A stretch of 64,000 nt of DNA from Neofusicoccum parvum (GCA_020912385.1 CP087209.1:1116001-1180000); one strand, 5' to 3'; positions 32,637-44,399 are shown, counted from the first letter of the stretch. Numbers and translations are program-made. Notes: a model not told the origin generated them from the letters alone.

Positions 32637-34565
32637 TCATAAAACAGAGGCCGTCTGACCTTGCATGCAAGGCTGCGGCGTTGTCCTGAGCAAAGTATTC
32701 AGATCTGCTTTGGGAAATCATGGGGTGGGGTCTCTTTAATTTGGCCCCTATCTGAGACAATGGGAATGGGTCGCTCGCTGCGCAAGGCTGAGCTCGTCCG
32801 TGGGGTTGCTCGCTAGCACAGTTGTGGCTGCAGATTTGCGGTGCATACTGCAAGTAACAAGTGCTCGGGGCGAATGGTGTTTGCTCAAGACGCACGCGGC
32901 ATTCGTAGTACTCGTTGGCGTTGAGTTGAAAATGGTGGTTCCACGAGAGCGGCACTTGCGGCGTAGCACTGAAGGGTGTTGGGTGCGCTTAATTCCTCCT
33001 ATAATTGGTCAGTCCGTTGTTGGTGCCGCACGATGCTTTCTGCATGGCCACAATGACTGCCTCGTGGATTAACACAGCCAAGACCATGATTGTCATCAGG
33101 AACTCAGGAGACTCGGTGTGACGAGGCCCAAATTCTAGCAGGATTCCCATGACTCCACAGCACGTAGATGATCAGCTCGCTCAAAAGCATCGTGTTCGAC
33201 CCAAAGTCTTCTGCGAGATGCAGTTTCATAAGGCTGAGAATGCGGTCATGGACCCCTTGTGTTGGGAATTGAAACCATCCCCTTTTCCGAGCTCTTGCGC
33301 GAGTTTAATGATTCAAAGGCTATAAGGCGTGCATGATCTTCGCCCGCTTGGACCAGCGGATTTATCAAAACCACGCGAGCTGATCTTGACCGAGGACGGG
33401 GTCGGAAGAGGCCGGCGAGGAGTGGGGAAAGGAAGTCCGACCGAGAGGTTTCGGTAGCAGCTGCGGAGAGGGAAAGAATCATCGAGGGTCCATTGTATCA
33501 AGTTGATCGTCGAGTTCGTCAGCGGGAGGAACGCGTAACACCAGTGCGGCGTCGAAGAGAGCGTGGCAGTGTTGCCGAAATGACTCAGCAAGGCCGAGCA
33601 GCAGATACAGTCGTCGGCGAAGAAGATGTTTGGATGACAAGTGTGGGTGCTGATCGCGGAACTGTGGATGAAAGGGACGCACAAGGTCGCAGAAATCGTA
33701 GGCCACTGCGCTGGAAAAGGGTTGCCGCATGCTCTCCGTCACACGCGTGCGACACGAGCTGTACGCGGCCAGGACTTATCTGGCCCACTCGGCGCTATGG
33801 GTTCCCAGTAGCGTCCGAGCGTCTCAACACCAAACCAAACGACATCTCTTCCATCACCAGAGCAAACATCGAAATGTGTCCCCCAAAGAATCATCACTCT
33901 TTACGCCCATTCCTTAGGCTAGAAGAGTCTTGGGCCTGACATTCTGTCACCCTCAGATCACGCTGAAGCGGGTGGAAGCGAGAAGTAATGGTGACTCTCC
34001 GCAGAAATTAAGGGAAGTTACGTCAGATTGTTTCCCAAGTAGGCGAAGAATGAGAAGTACGTGGTATACTTCTCTTCCAATATTCTTTTTACGTTATTGT
34101 CCCTCCATAAGCAACATCTGCCACGTCTTGTTCGTTTTCCATCAGAATTTGGTGGCGCTCTTGGAATCTTCAAATGGCGAGGGCTTAATAACTCGTCCAG
34201 CACTGGCCCTTGTAGATATTGTAATTGGTTAGTTTGCTTATATTTCTCCCCTATTGATTTATGCTGTTGTGAAAGGCCGGTGTACTGTCAAAGTTTCCTT
34301 CTCGGGCAATTTTCTTGTCTTCGGCATCATGCATGCCGCAAACCAATTTGTCCTTTGCACTGAAAAAATTATTGTCCGGGTAGCCTCAACATATGTCCGC
34401 TAGATTGCTAGCCTTGCATAAGAAAGAACTGAATCCATTCCCCATCTCACCTTGATGGCCCGCTATCAGTCGAACAGTTTCACTTTGGGCAGCACTTGAC
34501 TTCACTTTTCTTCCTTGCCCGACTCCCTCTCGTGCCAAAGACGTCTGTGCGCCCTACTTGTTTGT
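32637..34565. other. 1.9-kb intergenic region
   Basis: Short frames only on both strands, no family resemblance and no convincing exon chains. The promoter of the small gene at 34676 occupies its end (CT-rich sequence from about 34500). Confidence 0.45.
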
Positions 34566-34574
34566 CTATTTAAA
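34566..34574 (+). promoter_or_regulatory. TATA-like element of the split-start gene
   Basis: CTATTTAAA about 105 bp upstream of the presumed split start codon, followed by a pyrimidine-rich stretch typical of a fungal transcription start. Confidence 0.45.
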
Positions 34575-34675
34575 GAGAGCCTCCAGAGCTATCCCTCTGT
34601 CTCTTTACCCTCACCTCATCGCCTCTCTCGTCCACAGTAACCTACATCGAGACCGCCAGCGCGCAACCCAGCAGC

Positions 34676-35212
34676 ATGTAAGACCCGTCGTCCGCTTCCA
34701 GAAACATGCGAGCCACCTTAAATAACGTAAAGGATCTCTCCTAGTCTCATTGACCGTCCAACGGTTTTCATAAACCTCGATTACCACAACATGGACGTCG
34801 CAGAGTTGTCCATGCCCACCAGCGAACAGCTCGAACAGTTGCGCATCGCACAGCTGCTCATCGAGCGCATCCTGGGTAAGCTACTTCCGTCTTAACTAAC
34901 TTACGAGTCTCGAAACTAACCGTTGTTCTAGCTATCGCGCGCAGCCTCCTGGGCAGCAACCGCTTCGTGGACGTCGTCACCTACCGGGTCGGCACGTCCC
35001 AGGACCCCGACTACATCGCCGAGCTGATCGAGCACACCGGCCCACGCGACGCTGTTACTGTCATCCTCGGACGTGGCGGCTCTCGCAACGTCGCGCTCTG
35101 GCTTCTACTTGATAGGACCGAGCGCGAACTCAACCGCACCATGGTCGGGAGGTCCTCTCAGCACGGCGCCGGTCACATCAACACCCGCCGCATGGGAAAC
35201 CCGTCAGCTTAA
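34676..35212 (+). CDS. small orphan-like protein with a start codon split by an intron (141 aa model)
   Basis: Preferred exons: 34676-34677 (only AT of the start codon), 34733-34875, 34932-35212. Splicing 34678-34732 (donor GTAAGA, 55 nt) rebuilds ATG and opens MISPSLIDRPTVFINLDYHN in frame with the downstream coding sequence. A second acceptor at 34744 would skip this, and translation would begin at the ATG at 34791 (121 aa). Intron 2 (34876-34931, GTAAGC...TTCTAG) is clear. The protein is helical early (SEQLEQLRIAQLLIERILAIARSLL), then VTVILGRGGSRNVALWLLLDRTERELN. No signal peptide or known domain. Function unknown. Confidence 0.65.
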
Positions 35213-35997
35213 ACACGAGACATGATCCGCACTTCACGGCCCAAGGAGGAACGGCGTTATGGTTTATGGTCGAAACAATGAACAGCGGAGCAAGGGATCT
35301 GAATTCATGGAGAACCCAGTGTAGTAAATCAATTAATTTAACCTGGTCATCGTCTTTCCGAACTTGAAGAAATCTGCCTAGTGTTCGTGAACTGCACTGC
35401 ACCGATTGATTTTACCGATGCCTGCCATCATTATCACTGGATGCTCGTAGCAAGATCCCTAGAATCACCAAGCCCGGCTTTCTTGAAGGTAGCTTATCAT
35501 GAATCTGCTGGTGATTTCCGTATATTTCTTAAAAGGTAGCATGAAGCCGTGACAAAAGTTCGCCAGCACACTGTTCTCTTAGCCAGAAAAGCAGCCAGAG
35601 GAGAAGGAGAACTGGTTCTGGCAAGCGGAGACGATTCGAGGCGAATCGGTAACGCGCTGGTTTGCAGCATGCCACTGAGTCAGTTATTTATGGAGCAAGG
35701 CGTTAGCATTCGAGGGTCTTCGAGCCGACTTCCGCGGGCAGTTGTTAAAGAGGCGCCGATGCACCACGCGAAAAGTACGGACGAAAGGGGACGACGGCGC
35801 CTCGCTCTTCTCGCAAGGCAATGCTCTGAGAACTGTATTTACGAAAATTTAGTTGATGGTACACTGTTCTAGAACACCCGTGGTCTACGCCAAAAAGAAT
35901 TTTTTCGAGCGCGACAAATGGAAAAACAAAATGGATGCCTGAATGCTGCCTGACTGACTGTCTGACCTCTCCCTGAATTGCTTTACCGCTTTTTCAT
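35213..35997. other. convergent 3' intergenic region
   Basis: Lies between the 3' ends of the split-start gene and the MICOS gene. A 107-codon plus frame at 35549-35872 has no supporting features. Confidence 0.5.
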
Positions 35998-36841
35998 TTA
36001 TTTGCCCTTCTTCACCCAGTCCTCGACGTATTCCCTCGCCTCGCCAATCTTCTCCTCCAGCATGGCGGCCGACATCTTGCTGTGCGCAATGCCCGTCTGC
36101 ACAAACCTGGTCACCCGCTCCTTGACCCTGAGGTGGTTTTCGGCAATGACGGGGTAGCGCTCCTCGTAGGTCCAGACCAGGTCGCCGACGTTCCTGGTGG
36201 TAAGCGGGAGGATGGCGTAGGAGGCGGCAATGCCGACGGCGACGGGCACGGTGGTGCGGAGCAGGATGTTGCGGTTGCGAGTGACGATGCTGCCGGCCAT
36301 GGCGGAGACGAGCACGTAGATGGCGCCGGGCATGACCTTCTCGCCCGACTCCTTGGGCGGAGCCAGCGACGCAATGGTGCCGGTGAACGAGTTCTCCAGG
36401 CGCAGCGCCTCGGTCAGCGCATCGTTGACCTTGTCCTCGCTCTTGGCGGCGTAGCCGTGCAGGAACAGACGCGCCTGGGCGATCTGAGAGGCCAGGCGGT
36501 CGGTGTAGGTGGGCGTCGAGGGCTTCGGGGCCTGCTTGGGTGGGCTGATAGGCTCTTGCGGCACGGGCTTGAAGTCGTCGTAGATGGGCTTGCGGAGGTG
36601 CTGGGCGGAGGTCAGCAGTGTCGAGCCGCTTGCAGCAGGGTCCCGTACCGCTTCGAATTGGCTTTCCGACGTCTGAGGAGCTTCGGCGTGGACGTTGCGG
36701 AGCGGGTAGAGCGACAGGCCGGCAGCAAGAATTGCGGAGGTCGCAGGCACGACGGCGCGCTGGCATTGGTGAGCAGGGCAACGGGCATTAGCTGGCTGGC
36801 GCGAGGGGACTCACCTGCCGTAGGAGCGGTCGGAAAGCCAT
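35998..36841 (-). CDS. MICOS complex subunit, MIC26/MIC27 (apolipoprotein-O-like) family, 262 aa
   Basis: Exons 36841-36815 (MAFRPLLRQ) and 36759-35998, with a 55-nt intron (GTGAGT...GCCAG). The N-terminus [20 protein letters not shown] is basic and amphipathic, followed by a hydrophobic segment and [14 protein letters not shown]. This fits a mitochondrial presequence and inner-membrane sorting. The ApoO core includes KPIYDDFKP, a helical stretch [18 protein letters not shown], and two membrane segments ([40 protein letters not shown]). The C-terminal [14 protein letters not shown] and helical tail match the family. It acts at cristae junctions of the inner membrane. It is divergently transcribed from OCT1. 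Confidence 0.88.
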
Positions 36842-37063
36842 TGGGGGCGACGGGGTGTTGGCAATGGGTGGTCGACGGGCGGGAGCTGCACGCGAGGTGT
36901 TGAAGACGGACGTCGCTTTCCGCAAACAAGCCGAGAGCCGCAGCGTCATCTGCCCTCCGCCCGCCCAATCCACCACGCTTCTCCACCTCTCCGCCCGCGA
37001 GCACTCTCCACCCTCCTGCTCCCCTCACTCCCCACCCCTCCCTCCGCCCCGAATCGCGCCACC
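36842..37063. promoter_or_regulatory. bidirectional promoter between two mitochondrial genes
   Basis: 222 bp separates the ATGs of the MICOS subunit and OCT1. The plus strand is pyrimidine-rich approaching OCT1. No TATA box is evident; shared regulatory sites are inferred only from the geometry. Confidence 0.6.
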
Positions 37064-39424
37064 ATGCTGCGGCGCACCGGGCGACAGGCGTGGACATGCG
37101 CGCAGTGCCTGCGCCTGCAGCAGCGGAGATGCGGAAGCACCATCGCCGCAACCGCCGCCGCTGAAATCTCGCCCGCCAGCCGCGCCGCGCCCGGCCAGAA
37201 CCACGACGATCGCGTGCTGCGCCAAATCTTCGACTCGCCGCGATTCTGGAAGGACTTTTCCGCCAGCACCAAGCACCAGCCCCAAGCCGTGTCCCAGGGC
37301 CTCTTCCAGAACCGCTACCTCACCCGCCCGGAGGGCTTCCAGCACTTTGCCGAGGTCACGCTACAAAAATGCATGAAGATCGTGGACAAGGTGCTGGGCG
37401 CCAGCACCGTCGAGGAGTACAGAATGCTCGCGAGGGATCTTGACCGTCTGAGCGACCTGCTCTGTCGCGTCATTGACCTGGCCGACTTCGTGCGCTCGAC
37501 CCACCCGGACACGAAGATTCAGGCCGCTGCATCCCAGGCTTACGCCATCATGTTTGAATACATGAACCGGCTCAATACCACCACCGGATTGAACGACCAG
37601 CTGAAAAAGGCGGCTTCAATCCCCGAGGTCTGGGAGTCGTGGGGCGAGGAAGAACAGGTCGTCGCCCAAATCTTGATGAGAGACTTTTCCAAGTCGGCCA
37701 TAGACCTGCCCGACGAGACACGGCAGCGCTTTGTCGATCTTTCCAACGACATCACGCATACTGGGAACGACTTTGTCGACGGCATGGCGCCTGAAAAGCC
37801 GTACCTCAAATTCGACAGCAGCAGGATGAGGGGCATGGATCCCAACTTGGCAAAGAACTTGACCAGATGGGGCAAGGTCACGCTGCCAACGATAGGGCTG
37901 CCCGCGATGATGGCCTTGAGGACTGTTGAGGACCCCGATGTTAGGAGAGAGGTCTATGTGGCGAACCGAACTGCATCGAGGGTAAATATTTCTAGACTGG
38001 AGAGCATGTTGAAGAAAAGAGCAGAGCTTGCAAAGCTCTCTGGATACGACACTTTTGGGCACCTGGCATTGAGTGACAAGATGGCAGCAACTCCGGAAGC
38101 CGTGAATCAGTTCCTGGGGGCATTGATCGAGGACAATCACATCCAGGTCAACAATGAGCTCCAGGAGCTTCTGGAATTCAAGAAGTCCGACGCCCGAAAT
38201 GACAACTTCCCCGGCCGCTTGAACGCCTGGGACCGCGACTACTACACACAGCAACTTCTTTCTTCTCTCCGCACTCGCATTCGTTCTCCTGACTTCCTAT
38301 CTTCCTTCTTTTCCCTTGGCACTGTCATTCAAGGACTTTCTCGACTCTTCACTAGACTCTACGGTATCCGTCTTGTCCCACACGAGACACTACCAGGCGA
38401 GACCTGGAATTCCGATGTTAGACGACTGGATGTGGTTGATGAGAACGAGGGCCACATAGCTGTGGTTTACTGCGATCTTTTTTCTCGACCCGGCAAGAAT
38501 CCCAATCCTGCGCACTTCACTCTCCGCTGCTCTCGTCTTATCTCGGGCGAAGAAATCGCAGAGGCAGCTGAGACATCACATCCCTTCTCCTCCGCTATCG
38601 AAGCTGCTACGGATGGCATGGCGTCTGCCGCCAATCCCGCGGATAAGACTGGCAACTCGGTCTACCAGCTTCCCACTATTGCTTTGATCTGCGACTTCGA
38701 CACCGCCGGCCAGAGCCCACACAGCGCACGACCGACGCTCCTCTCCTTCCGCGAAGTGCAAACCCTCTTCCACGAAATGGGCCACGCGCTCCACTCCGTG
38801 TGCGGGCGCACGCGGCTCCAGAACGTCAGCGGCACGCGCTGCGCCACCGATTTCGCGGAGCTGCCGTCGGTGCTGATGGAGCACTTCGCGGCGGCGCCCG
38901 AGGTGCTCGGGCTCTTCGCGCGCCACTTCGAGACGGACGCGCCGCTGCCGTACCGCATGGTCGAGGAGCGCGTGGCCATCGACCGGCGCATGAGCGGCGC
39001 GGAGACGGAGGCCCAGATCCTGCTCGCCATGCTCGACCAGGCCTACCACTCGGCCCTGCCGCTCCAGCCCGGATTCGACTCCACGAGCACCTACCACGAC
39101 ATCTACAACGCCCACCAGACCGTCCCGGAGCCCGCCGGCACCGCTTGGCAGGGTTTCTTCGGCCACTTGTTCGGGTATGGCGCCACGTACTACTCGTACC
39201 TGTTCGACAGGGCGATTGCGGGCAAGGTGTGGAAGGACGTGTTCCAGGAGGGCCGGAAGAGCGTTGACAGGGAGGCGGGAGCGCGGTATAGAGAGGAGGT
39301 GCTGAGGTGGGGTGGGGGGAGGGATGGGTGGAGGTGCGTGGCGGGCGTGCTGGGAAGGGAGGAGTTAGCTGAGGGCGGAGAGGAGGCGATGAAGGAGGTG
39401 GGGAGGTGGGGCGTGCATGACTAG
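37064..39424 (+). CDS. OCT1: mitochondrial intermediate peptidase (M3 family), 786 aa
   Basis: Single exon. The Arg-rich presequence [20 protein letters not shown] targets the matrix. The long helical M3 body is followed by the catalytic zinc motif [10 protein letters not shown] (HExxH at residues 570-574), with the downstream glutamate helix and the conserved [20 protein letters not shown]. The late domain has DQAYHSALP and [16 protein letters not shown], as in yeast Oct1 (about 770 aa). The enzyme removes an octapeptide from a subset of imported precursors after MPP cleavage. The middle (about 38.2-38.65 kb) has lower GC at third positions than the two ends. Confidence 0.95.
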   Translation: MLRRTGRQAWTCAQCLRLQQRRCGSTIAATAAAEISPASRAAPGQNHDDRVLRQIFDSPRFWKDFSASTKHQPQAVSQGLFQNRYLTRPEGFQHFAEVTLQKCMKIVDKVLGASTVEEYRMLARDLDRLSDLLCRVIDLADFVRSTHPDTKIQAAASQAYAIMFEYMNRLNTTTGLNDQLKKAASIPEVWESWGEEEQVVAQILMRDFSKSAIDLPDETRQRFVDLSNDITHTGNDFVDGMAPEKPYLKFDSSRMRGMDPNLAKNLTRWGKVTLPTIGLPAMMALRTVEDPDVRREVYVANRTASRVNISRLESMLKKRAELAKLSGYDTFGHLALSDKMAATPEAVNQFLGALIEDNHIQVNNELQELLEFKKSDARNDNFPGRLNAWDRDYYTQQLLSSLRTRIRSPDFLSSFFSLGTVIQGLSRLFTRLYGIRLVPHETLPGETWNSDVRRLDVVDENEGHIAVVYCDLFSRPGKNPNPAHFTLRCSRLISGEEIAEAAETSHPFSSAIEAATDGMASAANPADKTGNSVYQLPTIALICDFDTAGQSPHSARPTLLSFREVQTLFHEMGHALHSVCGRTRLQNVSGTRCATDFAELPSVLMEHFAAAPEVLGLFARHFETDAPLPYRMVEERVAIDRRMSGAETEAQILLAMLDQAYHSALPLQPGFDSTSTYHDIYNAHQTVPEPAGTAWQGFFGHLFGYGATYYSYLFDRAIAGKVWKDVFQEGRKSVDREAGARYREEVLRWGGGRDGWRCVAGVLGREELAEGGEEAMKEVGRWGVHD

Positions 39425-40197
39425 AGGTGTGTAAGAGATGCATCTGGGTATATATGGATGTAATAGACGCATTTCATGGTCGCGTTTCGGGTCCGGGTTT
39501 CTGGAGACAGACGAATGGGTAAAAGGACTTGACGTCCGGTAAGAGGACTTGTTCGGTGTATATCTCTTTGGAAGACATGGTCTGTATATTTTTGTCGATA
39601 TACCGCTGTATTGAAGATCGTCTTGAAGACGCATCGTTAGACCTCTGGTTCCTCTCTTTATTATTCCCCTCCTTCACTAATTGCACTGCTAAATCATCGA
39701 AGGTATAGCTAGTTGTGAATAGAGTCTACCAGTCTCCATGATGATCCAGTCAAAGAACCATACCAACGAAGTTAGCGAAGCCGTAAATATCGAAAAGAGC
39801 ATCCTGGAGGGCTTTGAGTACATCGCCGATGCTGAAAGCTTTCTCTGGGGGGCGGGAGAAGGAGGGTTCTTGTTCAGCTACTTCCTATGGCTTACCGTTT
39901 TCTTTGGTTATTATCACTTGTCTAATTCGAATTCCAACACAAGATGTCATTTGTACGAGAATAGAAGCTTTTTTTTTTTTTTAGATAATATACATTAGGA
40001 TTGTAATCGGAGATACTATATTGTGAGCAGATGTAAATTTTTTGAGACCGGTGAATGAATAGAGTAGTAATCAAACCACATCCGCGTTATTTAGAATGAA
40101 ACAATTAATACGAAGCACGCCGACCTTTGAAAAAACTATATGCTCAGCAATTCAGGGTTTATCTACAGCTGGGGACTCGAGGAGAAGTGTGCTGAGA
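39425..40197. other. AT-rich convergent intergenic region
   Basis: Between the OCT1 and STAND-receptor 3' ends. Distinctly AT-rich, with a run of T near 39970-39982. An 86-codon frame at 39738-39998 has a hydrophobic stretch but no other support. Confidence 0.5.
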
Positions 40198-42777
40198 TTA
40201 GGGCCAAGATATCCCTGTCCACGTACGAAATTGAGATCGCTTGGCGCTGGATAAATGTGGATGGACACCGCATGAAGCTAGAATTTTGGGGGAATGTATT
40301 TGAGAAGCTCCTTTCTCTCTTGCTCGTCTTTTAGGTAAGAATGATATCACCCTTTCAATCAGACGACGTCTCCATGGAATAGATTTGCGGTTACTTGCAA
40401 GCCGACCTTCGAATTCTGGAAGCTGGTGGTGATACTCCGTGCCATGTGCTCTCATGATACTTACCATTTCTTCGAGCGTTTTTGCGGCTTTGTCAGGCCG
40501 ACCGACCTTCTCATATATACTAGCAAGCCAGGACTGAGTGGCAAGAATACTAGCGTAATACGGGGGGTCGATCTCTTTTTCTGTCCGTAATACGTTTTCG
40601 AACAGACTCAGGGCCTGTTTTGTTTCTTGAGCCTCAAAGTAAGCTCTTGCCAGCATATGCTCGGAAGACAAACGGAAAGGATGTTTTGGCTCAAGCCTTT
40701 TCTTGTTTACATCAGAAATTCGCTTGAAGTGACGAATAGCGTCCGATGCTTGGCCCTTCTTCAAATATGCCCTTGCAAGCTCATCTTCTGATTTCAAAAC
40801 GGCCGAATCGTCTTCATGGAAGCTTCTTTTTTGCATTTTGAGAGCTTCTTCCAAGTTTGATATGGCTTCGGAATGCTGCCCATTTGCCAAATTTGCTTTT
40901 CCGATCCCTTGAAGAGAAGATGCACGTTCGGGATCGTTTTCCGGCAATTTTCTTTCAATTTCTTGAATTTTGCGCCAAAGTTCCAAAGAGGAAGACAGTC
41001 GACGAAGATTTGCGAGGTTTTGTGCTCTTTCTTTGTACAGTTTCAATGTTGCAAGGTCTTTTGGATTGTCGGGGTCCTTCTGATGTCTTTTGAAAACATG
41101 AGATATGTAATTCTCGAGCTTCACATGTTGGCCCAGCGCAGCGAGAATCTTTGCACACCTGTAGCTGATCTTTTTTACCAGTGGCATGCGATCTTCTGGA
41201 AATACATGGCCCATTTCGTTGTCCACCAGAGAAAGGATATGTGGCTGAAGCTGCCGTTCGAAATCTAGCCAGGTTCTGGAATAGAGTGGTGCATTGTCCG
41301 GAGATGATTCTGTGGAAAGAGCCATGATCGCCCCAGCCGTAAGACATGCCATTGTTTGAAGGTCTGAAGGAAGCCTGTCTTTGGCCCAAGCATGCACGAG
41401 GGGATGCATGGATACCATCGCTGTACCACTCTCATCCTCCGTCTTTCTGATCAACGCGAGAGAGTGGAGGCGATTCAGAGCTCTTTTCAGGCGTCCGTCT
41501 TCCCATTGGAATGATTGGAATGAGAAATATCTGGAGACTTCGCGGTGGTGGTCTTCCTCTAGGCACTGGACATCCTGGCGGTGTATGTCGACTTCTGAAA
41601 TGGACGAAGCATTGGTAACATTACATGAGCCTTCCCAGGCTTCTTTGAAAATTTCCACTGGAAGGCAAGTATAGTTGAACATTGACAGGATATTCAGGAG
41701 ACATAACGCATCATGAGCCACCGCATCTCCTTTAGCAGATTCCAGTTGACGCGCTGAAGTATCGAAGGTTGCATATACATGGCGATAGTCTATGTCCGAT
41801 TTTCGTGGCTTGAATCCGAGTATCTGGCGACGCCGTTCTCGATGTAGGTCAGGATACTCTTTCAGCTCGCAGCAGTTCTCTGATACATAAGCACCAGCAT
41901 GAATCAGCGCAAGAGGATGTGATTGTAGAAGGTCAACAATGGTCCTTGCATCTTCTTCGTGTGAAGTATTTTGTCCGACGTTGGCCGCATCAAGGAAAAG
42001 TTTTATCCCATGTTTGGGATCAAGAGCTTTCACTTCAATGGACCCTATTGTGTTGTATTCCTGGGAAGCTCCAGGATTTCGAGAATTCAGTAATACGGTT
42101 GAATGAGACCCAGCAGGAGGGAAATATCTGCGGTAGGAGAAATTTGTATCATCCGCGTTGTCGAAGATGATGAGAAATTTCTTTCCGATATTTCCTAGTT
42201 CGCGAAGAGCTTCGTCGACGTCACAGTCGCCAGATCCGGGGTAGAGCGTGTGGAACAAGCTTTTGAGATCTTCTTCGACGGTTGCCGAGTCATTTGCGCA
42301 TATCCAGAAGATTCCCCAGAAGCTGAATAACAATTAGCTCTAAGTACGAGATAAATTACAGCTCACTTACTCGTCTTGCACCCGCTCTATAATATTCAAG
42401 CAAATCTCGCTTTTGCCAATACCACCCATGCCAGTGATGACATACACCTTCTGCTTTGTGGTTTCAGATCGTAATTCATCTTGAATTTTAGGCATGATGT
42501 CATCACGACCGAGGAAACGATTGCTTGTATGCCTTGGTATGTTCCAATGGAAACGTTCCTGGGTAGTTGGATGCAAAATGAAAGATCCGCCATGATTGAT
42601 GTTGAACCAAGGGTCGGCCAGATTAACTCGGTTGTGAAAGATGTTGGTCTCTGTGGGCAAGTAGTACAAGGATGTATGGTTCTCGACAGGCAATGAAACA
42701 CCTTGGAAATTGGAAGATCTAGATTGTTGGGAAACAGACCCGAAGGACTGTTTGATATGACGATGCGTGTTGGCCAT
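40198..42777 (-). CDS. STAND/NLR receptor: N-terminal short motif, NB-ARC, TPR repeats (843 aa)
   Basis: Exons 42777-42371 and 42322-40198, joined by a 48-nt intron (GTAAGT...TTCAG) that completes FWGIFWICAND. Residues 1-80 have no effector domain, but residues 8-26 carry the pattern IxQSFG-x6-RxxNxxG, shared with the divergent neighbour. The NB-ARC module has FLGRDDIM, Walker A GMGGIGKS (116-123), Walker B FLIIFDNADD (185-194), STVLLNSRNP, SHPLALIHAGAY and an MHD-like MHPLVHAWAKDRL (about 440). TPR-like repeats span about 510-720 (for example GKANLANGQHSEAISNLEEA and LARAYFEAQETKQALSLFEN), then a basic tail. It should act as a nucleotide-dependent oligomerising sensor in fungal non-self recognition or cell death. 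The ligand is unknown. Confidence 0.9.
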
Positions 42778-43384
42778 ACTAATGATATTGACGGCATTTC
42801 GACCTACGAGCTGACACCTGCAGATGTCAGAGTATTTGATTGACTGCTTAAAGACTCCGGTTACACTAGAAAACCGGCTTCTCGATTGTATCTGTACGAA
42901 TGCTTCCTCTGTACGACCTGAAGTCGGGAACGACTGGGCTAGAATGTCGTCATAAGAGTTTCACGTCGGAACCACGACGAGAAATTGACGTGCAAATTCC
43001 TAAACTGATATAAGCTGCACCCACGATAGGCGGGGTCAGCAGGTCAACCGGCGGCATCAATTGGATCATATCACAGCCTTGCGGCGAGTTATGCATGCTC
43101 CTCTTTGGTGGGGCTCGCACGACCCCATGAAAAAGTGGTGGTGGCAAGGCTGAATTATTTGCAAGCGAGCAAGGCTGATTACAACGCTTTGCATATGCAG
43201 TAATACGCGCCTCATCTCTCGCCAGCTGGCCCAAATCCATTAAATCCTTGCACCTGTCCTCGAAAAGCTGATATTTGCTGACCACCCCCCGAAACGCCAC
43301 ATTCGACACTCTTCACATGACTACTACCTTACATCTCCTCCGGGACGGATTCGAATATCAGGGACATCATAGCCAGCCTCACTG
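42778..43384. promoter_or_regulatory. divergent promoter of the NLR / HeLo-like pair
   Basis: 607 bp between the ATGs of the two divergent genes. No overlapping gene is supported. Shared control is inferred from geometry. Confidence 0.5.
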
Positions 43385-44399
43385 ATGTCAGACCCCCTCA
43401 GCATCACTGCGAGCCTGATCGCCATCCTCGGGGCGACACAAGCTCTCTGCGAGTTCATCGCACGCGTCCGCGACGCCCCACAATTTCTCCAAGATGCCAA
43501 GGGCGACGTAAAAGCCACGGAAATTGTCATCGAAGACCTCCTTAAGTACACCCAAACAGCTGGTTCAACATCAACAAACACCCAATATCTATTAAGCCAA
43601 GAATCAGCTCTGTCAGTAGTGCTATCACACTGTCAAAACAAATGCCAAAAGCTTCAAAAGAAGCTTAGTAAGTGCATTAAACACTCCGAAAAGGGTGGGA
43701 TACGTTTCCGCGATCGGCTTCTATCAGCTTTGAAGGAAAAGGATATTGTCAAGTTTCGAGAGGAGCTTGCATCCGATAGGGACATAATCAGCCTCCGAGT
43801 CTCCATCTTGAACATGTAAGTTCCCATATGGCAAGTTGAAATATTAAAGCCTTATATCTTATTTGTACCTTCGTAGCCTCAGCACCTCCGAAAACCACAC
43901 TATCCTCCTCGACTTCCGGAAAAACACCGAGATTGCAGTACGTCACATCACGAGCAAGCTCAACGACATCCAAGTCACCATCTCAAACTTGGAAAATATT
44001 TCAGGCGCATATGACAAGGCGGTAGGAAAGGCATTGCAAGAAGAAAGAGCAAGCCTTGATAGGAAGCTCCGTGTCTGCGACGAAAATATGTGTGCCGCCA
44101 AAGAATCCCCAAAATTCACCCAGAAGTGGGAGGATACGAACGTCAAAACAAGGGGGCAAAATTATCAAGGAATGGAAATTACCCAGCAGCCACAGAATAT
44201 CGAACAAAGCTTTGGCAAAACAACAATTGAGGAACGGGCAATGAACGCGACCGGAGGATTCTCTGGTCCAATATGGCAGAAATTTGTGGATGGAAACCCG
44301 GCTGAGGCTGGTCAGGGCCAATCGGAAGAAACGAGTGCCCTCCGGGGCCAGGGAGCACCTCTCAGTGAAAAAAAAACCAACAACAAGACTCCGTCTTAA
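43385..44399 (+). CDS. HeLo-like (SesA/HELL-type) helical domain protein with candidate amyloid-motif tail (317 aa)
   Basis: Exons 43385-43815 and 43877-44399; the 61-nt intron has GTAAGT and CGTAG. The N-terminus MSDPLSITASLIAILGATQA, followed by ALCEFIARVRDAPQF, is the typical first helices of the fungal STAND N-terminal HeLo-like domain family (Pfam Helo_like_N/SesA type). The helical bundle continues to about residue 200 (CQNKCQKLQKKLSKC, then a Leu/Ile-rich helix). The tail from about 225 is Gln/Asn/Gly-rich and disordered, with IxQSFG-x6-RxxNxxG at residues 252-270 matching the adjacent receptor. HeLo-like domains such as HET-S and HELLP permeabilise membranes when their C-terminal motif is templated into amyloid. 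By analogy this would be the executioner of the pair. Confidence 0.85.
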
